A DNA stretch of 10,939 nucleotides. It comes from an uncultured Acetobacter sp. (GTDB lineage: Bacteria; Pseudomonadota; Alphaproteobacteria; Acetobacterales; Acetobacteraceae). How positions within the stretch are numbered: the stretch's first letter is position 1; every line of letters begins with the position of its first letter. Location: the NCBI GenBank assembly GCA_937900755.1, contig CALCDN010000288.1, positions 1 to 10,939 of the forward strand, written 5' to 3'. Made by a program: the position numbers and the translations under genes. Shown here piece after piece: positions 6,956 through 10,939 of the stretch. The notes beneath the pieces were generated by a model. The model was given only the letters and a program-made list of their open reading frames with translations. It did no database searches and was not told where the DNA came from.

Positions 6956-8110
6956 TTGAAACGATTTCTATTATTGGCAGTTGTGATAGCCGCGCCAGAC
7001 ATTGCCTGGGGGCAGGATTACAAACCTGATTTTAATTGCTCCGCAGATCATTCCAAAGATAGCATCGCCACGATGCTTTGTCAGAACAGTGAAGCAGCCA
7101 AGCATGAGCTTATGTTTGATCAGTCATACTATGCTTTGCGCCATCTTATCGGACAATCAGGATGGAAATATTTAAAGCAAGAAGCGATTGCTGATGACGA
7201 TATATTCAAGCAATGCGTTGGTAATGTTGATCCTGGAAACCCCCAGATTTTGCCGTCGGCTGATTCTGCCTGCTACATTTCGAATATGGATATTTTAACC
7301 GCAAAATATAAGCATCGGCTATCTGGAGCGGCATTGGAAGAAGCAAATCGCTCCATAGATGATCACATAGCATTGCAGGCCAAATTAATCGCGCTAGGCT
7401 ACTTACCATCAACGGCAATAGCAGATGGGGTATATGGCGAGGCCACCCGTCAAGCAATACAGACATGGCAGCGAGTATCACAAAGACCTCAAGCAGACGG
7501 TTTCCTCTCGGATTCTGATGCAATGGTTCTTTTATCCAAAGGCTCAATACCTCATTCAGAAACTCCTGATAATTCCCCTGTAGCGCCCTCAATTAAAACT
7601 TCATCGGTTTTAGAAAGCAATCAAACTTCTCCTGCTGGATCCGCAACGCAAGAGGAGAGTTTGATATCGATTGTGGATACCGGACGACAAGAATACGCGG
7701 ATGGTCAAAATGATTTCCAGAAAGGAGCTTCGCGCCCACGGCGAGCCAACAGAATATGTAATTTGATGCAGCCCCCTGTTGCGAATAATTGGGTCGGCAC
7801 TGTGGAGGAGTTATCATCGAATTCTAGTGGATATGGGGTGCTGAAAATAAGAATTTCGCCCCACATAACAATTGGAACTAGCAATAACTCTTTTTCAGAC
7901 TCTCTCGGCTCTCAGAGAACCTTAATATCTCCCTCTGATCCCGTATTTACGCAGGTTTCCAGTTTACGGATTGGGCAGGCTGTTATTTTCAGCGGAAGAT
8001 TTAGCACATCCCAAGATGATTGCCTTGATGAGTCTAGCGTCACCCAGTCTGGGTCTATGGAGGATCCCGATTTTGAGATGCATTTCACAAGTGTAACCCC
8101 TACTAATTAA
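6956..8110 (+). CDS. Secreted modular protein: LprI-like domain, peptidoglycan-binding domain, unassigned C-terminal domain
   Basis: This 384-aa protein is probably exported. Residues 1-19 are a Sec signal peptide (MKRFLLLAVV..., cleavage near AWG-Q). Residues 24-125 hold four cysteines (28, 42, 87, 106) in an arrangement like the LprI/DUF1311 lysozyme-inhibitor-type domain (PDFNCS...LCQN...). Residues 136-193 match a PG_binding_1 domain (ALQAKLIALGYL, DGVYGEATRQAIQTWQ). A low-complexity Ser/Thr/Pro linker (about 195-262) leads to a C-terminal beta-rich domain (268-382; GTVEELSSNSSGYGVLKI, IGQAVIFSGRF) of a kind seen in other bacterial secreted proteins but without a function known to me. The start is TTG at 6956, supported by GGGAGGG 4 nt upstream; no usable ATG lies near. 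Codons are much more AT-rich than in neighbouring core genes, which suggests transfer. It may act in the cell envelope or protect against muramidases; that is inference. Confidence 0.8.
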   Translation: MKRFLLLAVVIAAPDIAWGQDYKPDFNCSADHSKDSIATMLCQNSEAAKHELMFDQSYYALRHLIGQSGWKYLKQEAIADDDIFKQCVGNVDPGNPQILPSADSACYISNMDILTAKYKHRLSGAALEEANRSIDDHIALQAKLIALGYLPSTAIADGVYGEATRQAIQTWQRVSQRPQADGFLSDSDAMVLLSKGSIPHSETPDNSPVAPSIKTSSVLESNQTSPAGSATQEESLISIVDTGRQEYADGQNDFQKGASRPRRANRICNLMQPPVANNWVGTVEELSSNSSGYGVLKIRISPHITIGTSNNSFSDSLGSQRTLISPSDPVFTQVSSLRIGQAVIFSGRFSTSQDDCLDESSVTQSGSMEDPDFEMHFTSVTPTN

Positions 8111-8210
8111 CATTCACTGACGCCCTAGCTACCGGCAAAAATAGGCATAGAGTTCATCGCCGAGAATGGTGGTGGGGCTAGGGTTAGGTTGAGGAAGGAT
8201 ACTCATTCTA

Positions 8211-8717
8211 ATGAATGAGCTTGAAGCCCAAGAGTTAGCTTCTGACCGTGCATGGGAATGGTTCAAAGAAATTGTGGAACCCACTGTCGCAGAATTTCTA
8301 GACCAGCCCGACAGTAAACGAAAAGGATGTCTGGCTATTCTGGCTGCTGCAAGCATGACAGAGCATTATTTTCATGCTCGGTTGGCTAATCTTGTGCCAG
8401 GCGAAAGCAAAGCAGAACTCAGGAGCAGGTTGGGCCAGTTTAAGACTGAAATTCGTGACTATAAACAAGGAACAGGGGCGTTCCCTATTGGTTTGGTGGC
8501 TGATTTAGCCAATGCCACGAAGCACGTTGCAGCCAAAAACGGAGTAAGCCACGAGGGAATGATCCCCATTCCCGCAAATGTTTGTGGCGTTATGCAATGT
8601 GGTTGGCCGCTTGGGCTGGGGGTGGAGATACTTGTTGGCAAAAACCAAGAGTGGCGTTTGGTTGATATGCTGGAATTCTGCATGACCTTCTGGCGTCAAA
8701 AGCTTTCTGGAAAATAA
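8211..8717 (+). CDS. Hypothetical 168-aa, mostly helical protein
   Basis: I do not recognise this protein with confidence. It is 168 aa, without a signal peptide or membrane segment, and reads as mostly alpha-helical. Distinct features are WEWFKEIVEPTVAEFL near the N-terminus, an AASMTEHYFHARL helix (46-58), and LVADLANATKH (95-105), a pattern like the conserved helix of several HEPN-like or related small helical families. The ATG at 8211 has AGGAAGGA 11 nt upstream, so it is probably translated. It lies 100 bp after the secreted protein gene on the same strand and may or may not share its transcript. Base composition is intermediate. It sits in the likely accessory region between tRNA-Ser and the HigBA pair. 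The open frame is convincing; a HEPN-like assignment is only a guess from one motif. Confidence 0.7.
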   Translation: MNELEAQELASDRAWEWFKEIVEPTVAEFLDQPDSKRKGCLAILAAASMTEHYFHARLANLVPGESKAELRSRLGQFKTEIRDYKQGTGAFPIGLVADLANATKHVAAKNGVSHEGMIPIPANVCGVMQCGWPLGLGVEILVGKNQEWRLVDMLEFCMTFWRQKLSGK

Positions 8718-8718
8718 G

Positions 8719-8755
8719 GGAGGGCTGGCCAAGAGCATATCTGAGCAGGCCCTCC
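8719..8755 (+). terminator. Possible terminator hairpin after the 168-aa gene
   Basis: GGAGGGC (8719-8725) and GCCCTCC (8749-8755) form a perfect 7-bp stem with a 23-nt loop, starting 1 bp past the stop codon. No T-run follows directly; a run of six T residues comes about 20 bp later. It is a weak intrinsic terminator at best. Confidence 0.3.
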
Positions 8756-8889
8756 GCACGCTCCACCATCCCCTTTTTTATGGACTCAAGAAATTCAGGG
8801 GCCGCCCCTGCTGGTCATATTCAAACTTTTGATTAGTTTTTCAAAGGGTGGTGGTTTTCTGCGGCTTCTAGCGGAGGGAAATCAAACTA

Positions 8890-8904
8890 CTCGGAATTTC
8901 CGAG
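8890..8904. repeat. 15-bp palindrome
   Basis: CTCGGAA and TTCCGAG form 7-bp arms around a single central T. The right arm runs into the first unit of the 9-bp repeat array that follows. It could be a protein-binding site, but no partner is known. Confidence 0.55.
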
Positions 8905-8928
8905 CTGTCCGACCAGTCCGACCTGTCC
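8902..8928. repeat. Three 9-bp direct repeats (GACCTGTCC type)
   Basis: Three tandem 9-bp units, GAGCTGTCC, GACCAGTCC and GACCTGTCC, lie head to tail. Units of this length and composition are found beside replication or primase genes of prophages and islands in Alphaproteobacteria, as I recall; no such gene is present here. Part of a longer non-coding stretch (8718-9102). Confidence 0.6.
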
Positions 8929-8971
8929 AACCGAAAAACAGACACCCCTCCGCCCACACCAAAACCATGCT

Positions 8972-9082
8972 GAAACACCCGGAACACCGGCCATTTCCTA
9001 GGGTGTTCCACCCCGCCTCCCAGAAAAACCGTTGTTTCTCAAGGGGCGCAGCGTGGTGGAACACTGGAACACGTGGAACACC
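8972..9082. repeat. Scattered TGGAACACC-type repeats in both orientations
   Basis: The unit (T)GGAACACC recurs in direct orientation at 8972-8988 (two units, TGAAACACC CGGAACACC) and at 9055-9082 (three units in tandem). It is inverted at 9001-9012 (GGGTGTTCCACC), which pairs with the copy at 9055-9065 at 10 of 11 positions. The cluster ends 21 bp before the higA stop codon. The pattern looks like an iteron or multi-site binding region, not a gene. Confidence 0.6.
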
Positions 9083-9102
9083 GCAAAAATAGATACCCAG
9101 AG

Positions 9103-9402
9103 TTAAGCCGCGACCAGACGCTCCACGTGTATCTCGTCTTCGTGCGCGCGGGCCCGTGCCATCTCATGGGCAGATTGCATCCGCATCAGCGTGTCCGCTT
9201 TCACGCCAAATGCCTTCTCAAACCGGATAGCCATATCGGCAGACAAATTTGCCCTGCCGTTCAGAAGCGCACTCACCGCCTGCCGTGACAGGCCGAAGTG
9301 AGCAGCAAGACCGGAGACGGTAATCCCCGCCGGTTCCACCACTTCCGTCCTCAGCCATTCCCCGGCATGAACGGTAAGGGAGGGGTGCATTTCAAGAGCC
9401 AT
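9103..9402 (-). CDS. higA: HigA-type antitoxin (XRE/HTH)
   Basis: This 99-aa protein is the antitoxin of a HigBA type II toxin-antitoxin pair: it binds the HigB toxin and represses its own operon. An XRE-type helix-turn-helix spans about residues 28-65 (VSGLAAHFGLSRQAVSALLNG, then LSADMAIRFEKAFG), the family signature, and the length is typical. The start overlaps the 3' end of higB by 11 nt, and a strong ribosome binding site (GGAGGA, about 5 nt before the ATG) lies inside the toxin's last codons. That arrangement favours ample antitoxin synthesis from the shared transcript. The toxin-first gene order is the rule for HigBA. Confidence in the family is high; whether the pair is active is unknown. 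Confidence 0.93.
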   Translation of the reverse strand: MALEMHPSLTVHAGEWLRTEVVEPAGITVSGLAAHFGLSRQAVSALLNGRANLSADMAIRFEKAFGVKADTLMRMQSAHEMARARAHEDEIHVERLVAA

Positions 9403-9682
9403 GATAATCCTCCAGGTTCATATCTTCGATTGCGCCAGCATCATTCAGGCGGAAGGTTAAGCGCCAGTTGCGCGTGACGGTCATTGCCCACGTTCCAGCC
9501 CGGTCGCCTGAAAGAGCATGGAGGCCGTAATTGGGTGGTATAGCCAGTTCATCAACGCTTCCAGCGGCATTGATATAAGCCAACATCTTACGCAGACGGG
9601 ACGCATCCCCCACCAGTCCTTTGGCATTTCCTGTCTCAAAGAAACGCTTCAAACCTTTGTGGGTGATGCTCTCAATCTGCAT
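9392..9682 (-). CDS. higB: HigB-type toxin (RelE/ParE superfamily)
   Basis: This 96-aa protein is a HigB-family toxin, a ribosome-dependent mRNA interferase of the RelE/ParE fold. The family pattern is visible: an N-terminal helical pair with RLRKMLAYINAA (29-40), then LHALSGDRAGTWAMTV (54-69), NWRLTFR (72-78) and the closing DMNLEDYH (87-94). Length is typical and no residue looks lost. It is the first gene of the pair and overlaps higA by 11 nt. The ATG at 9680-9682 has no Shine-Dalgarno sequence, and the predicted transcription start is almost at the ATG, so the toxin may be translated poorly or from a leaderless mRNA, while higA has a strong site. Likely autoregulated through the imperfect palindrome at 9695-9716. 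Confidence 0.93.
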   Translation of the reverse strand: MQIESITHKGLKRFFETGNAKGLVGDASRLRKMLAYINAAGSVDELAIPPNYGLHALSGDRAGTWAMTVTRNWRLTFRLNDAGAIEDMNLEDYHGS

Positions 9683-9688
9683 GAGTGT

Positions 9689-9717
9689 AATGTCTGACTT
9701 TACGCATTAAGTGTCAA
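9689..9717 (-). promoter_or_regulatory. Promoter and likely HigA operator of higBA
   Basis: On the minus strand a perfect -35 TTGACA (9717-9712) is followed after 17 bp by GACATT (9694-9689), a weak -10. An imperfect inverted repeat, TGAC-TTTA and TAAGTGTCA on the plus strand (9695-9716), overlaps the -35 and spacer, where a HigA repressor would be expected to bind. The operator role is inferred. Confidence 0.5.
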
Positions 9718-9948
9718 GCATTGCTTTACATGCCAGCCTGAGAACAGCCCCTCTGAAGGGACAACAGGGTAGCAGCCAAACTGTAACGCCGCGCTTACTG
9801 ACTGGTGAAGTAACGGGGTAATAATACACCTTCTTCAAACAACATTCGTTTCAGTCTGTATGCAAGGAAGTACGCTTGGAACGCCTTGCAGGAGGGTTTG
9901 GAGTTGCACATTACGCAATCTTGGCCATTGCATGCCCAGGCATGGAGG

Positions 9949-10539
9949 TCAGATGGAACCCCCGTCGCCGCTTTGCCGGGGCGCGGAATGCTGTGGCAGC
10001 ATGCGCCCAAGCACGTTGTCCTTCAGGACGAACTGATGAAAAAGCGCGGCAGTACCATGGCCTGTTGCAAGACCCACGATCAGCCAGGCGTTCCAGTTAT
10101 GCAGCGTGTGTAGCCACGCCACGGTCTCCGCCGGGAAGCGCGCGAATGGGGATGGAAACAGGAGGCCGAAAAAACTTATCGTCTGTCCGGCCCCCCACCG
10201 CCATAGGTAGCCCAGCACGATTTCCGCCAGGAGCAGCACATAGAGCGTGTACTCCACCACGAGGGCAAATGCCCGGTCAACGGGACGGAGAAGGCCCGAC
10301 AGATGCCGACCTTTCGTCAAACGCCAGGCAATGCGGAACGTCATGATCGCAGTGAGCAGGACACCAACGCTCAGATGCGCAACGACCATCAGATGATGGA
10401 CGGGTTTTGCCGGCCAGTGCCATGTCTCGCCCACGGCGAACTGAAACAGCACCAGAAAGGCTGTCAGCCAGTGAAGGATGATCGTCGGCCTGTCGTAGCG
10501 CAAGGAGTTATCCCCGATGTTTGGCGTTGAACATGTCAT
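9949..10539 (-). CDS. Cytochrome b561 family protein
   Basis: This 196-aa inner-membrane protein is a bacterial cytochrome b561 (CybB-type), a di-heme b quinol-linked electron carrier; some relatives act as superoxide:quinone oxidoreductases. Four membrane segments are visible at about residues 18-37, 49-71, 93-113 and 143-170. Candidate heme ligands are His23 (ILHWLTA), His55 (VAHLSVG), His147 and His161; the 14-residue gap between the last two matches the spacing in E. coli CybB. The ATG at 10537-10539 has only a weak ribosome binding site (AGAG). A small hairpin CATGC/GCATG (9931-9944) lies just past the stop codon. It is divergent from the VIT-type transporter gene with 196 bp between them, so both may respond to iron or oxidative conditions, but no known operator is recognisable. 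The partner enzyme is unknown. Confidence 0.93.
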   Translation of the reverse strand: MTCSTPNIGDNSLRYDRPTIILHWLTAFLVLFQFAVGETWHWPAKPVHHLMVVAHLSVGVLLTAIMTFRIAWRLTKGRHLSGLLRPVDRAFALVVEYTLYVLLLAEIVLGYLWRWGAGQTISFFGLLFPSPFARFPAETVAWLHTLHNWNAWLIVGLATGHGTAALFHQFVLKDNVLGRMLPQHSAPRQSGDGGSI

Positions 10540-10735
10540 AAGCGTCTCTGCAAAAAAGAATGTGGACCTACTTTCATATCATGCTTTCCTGACAGGATTC
10601 TGAACAGAACAGATTTACCTGAAATCAGAGAAAATATTGAAAATAACTCGCAGTATCAGAATAAAATATCTGTTGTCGTGGCTGGAAGCTCATCCTAGTC
10701 TTGATTTTTATTTACCAAAAGCAACAGGTCGTCTC
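10540..10735. promoter_or_regulatory. Divergent promoter region, cytochrome b561 and VIT transporter
   Basis: This AT-rich 196-bp gap must hold promoters for both genes. For the right-hand gene, TTGTCG (10673-10678), 17 bp, and TAGTCT (10696-10701) is a possible but imperfect sigma70-type promoter. Short palindromes (CCTGACAGG near 10587) are present. I see no Fur, MntR or Irr box that I can defend. Confidence 0.35.
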
Positions 10736-10939
10736 ATGTCGCGTCTTCATCCCCTGGCCGAACGTCATACCGTTGAAAAACTAGGGTGGCTGCGTGCGGC
10801 CGTTCTGGGGGCCAATGACGGAACGCTGTCGACTGGCAGCCTTATCGTCGGTGTTGCCAGTTCCCATGCGACCCGCGGCAACATTCTCATCGCGGGTCTG
10901 TCCGCGCTTGTCGCGGGGGCCCTGTCCATGGCCGCGGGC
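10736..10939 (+). CDS. VIT1/CCC1 family transporter, N-terminal 68 codons, cut by window edge
   Basis: The visible 68 residues are the start of a VIT1/CCC1-type membrane transporter, a family that moves Fe2+ or Mn2+ out of the cytoplasm. The family opening is clear: a short cytoplasmic N-terminus, then LRAAVLGANDGTLSTGSLIVGVA (19-41) forming the first membrane segment with the conserved Asn-Asp-Gly, and AGLSALVAGALSMAAG (53-68) beginning the second, which in the family continues into a conserved metal-binding Glu. The ATG at 10736 has only a weak ribosome binding site (CAGG, about 8 nt upstream). About two thirds of the protein should lie beyond the right edge. It is divergent from cytochrome b561. 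Metal specificity cannot be read from this part. Confidence 0.93.
   Translation, partial: MSRLHPLAERHTVEKLGWLRAAVLGANDGTLSTGSLIVGVASSHATRGNILIAGLSALVAGALSMAAG

Noticed and set aside
8902..9082. CRISPR array
   Set aside because: Units are 9 bp, tandem or irregular, with no 20-40 bp repeats and no regular unique spacers; no cas gene nearby.
8829..9092. Plus-strand 87-codon frame across the repeats
   Set aside because: Its sequence is only a translation of the 9-bp repeats and flanks; it has no family features and no ribosome binding site.
9795..10010. Minus-strand 71-codon frame downstream of cytochrome b561
   Set aside because: Half of it overlaps the cytochrome gene out of frame; the remaining part shows no motif I can name, so a gene or remnant cannot be supported.

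Overview
The window looks like chromosomal DNA from an acetic acid bacterium (Acetobacteraceae, Alphaproteobacteria; Acetobacter/Komagataeibacter/Gluconacetobacter type). This rests on a GC-rich core, a groES-groEL operon with both an alphaproteobacterial heat-shock promoter and a CIRCE operator, an efp-inositol monophosphatase pair, and a large DinG-like helicase of a form I associate with Rhodospirillales. The genus is inferred from protein character, not from a search.

Layout. 1-697: groEL (5' part only) and groES on the minus strand, with a sigma32-type promoter overlapping or abutting a CIRCE element. 788-1456: divergent dienelactone hydrolase. 1597-1800: cold-shock protein with a structured leader. 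1826-4777, minus: 983-aa Fe-S DNA helicase, convergent with the cold-shock gene. 4858-6351, minus: efp followed by an inositol monophosphatase family gene, closed by an intrinsic terminator. 6453-6643, plus: tRNA-Ser(UGA) with its own promoter and a T-run/hairpin after the CCA end.

Directly after the tRNA the base composition becomes clearly more AT-rich. This stretch carries accessory genes: a secreted modular peptidoglycan-binding protein that starts with TTG (6956-8110), an unrecognised 168-aa protein (8211-8717), a non-coding stretch of 9-bp repeats built on GACCTGTCC and TGGAACACC (8890-9082), and a HigB-HigA toxin-antitoxin pair (9103-9682, minus). A tRNA-anchored island or its remnant is the simplest reading, but no integrase and no second copy of the tRNA 3' end lies inside the window. 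The right end returns to GC-rich DNA with a cytochrome b561 (minus) and, divergently, the first 68 codons of a VIT1/CCC1-type iron/manganese transporter that runs off the edge.

The left two thirds is ordinary housekeeping: protein folding, translation (EF-P, tRNA), DNA maintenance and stress response. The points worth a second look are the region 6600-9700, above all the repeat cluster and the two unassigned proteins, and the apparently decayed exonuclease-like N-terminus of the helicase. I found no clear new multi-gene system. The strongest candidates for something undescribed are the 8211-8717 protein and the secreted protein before it.
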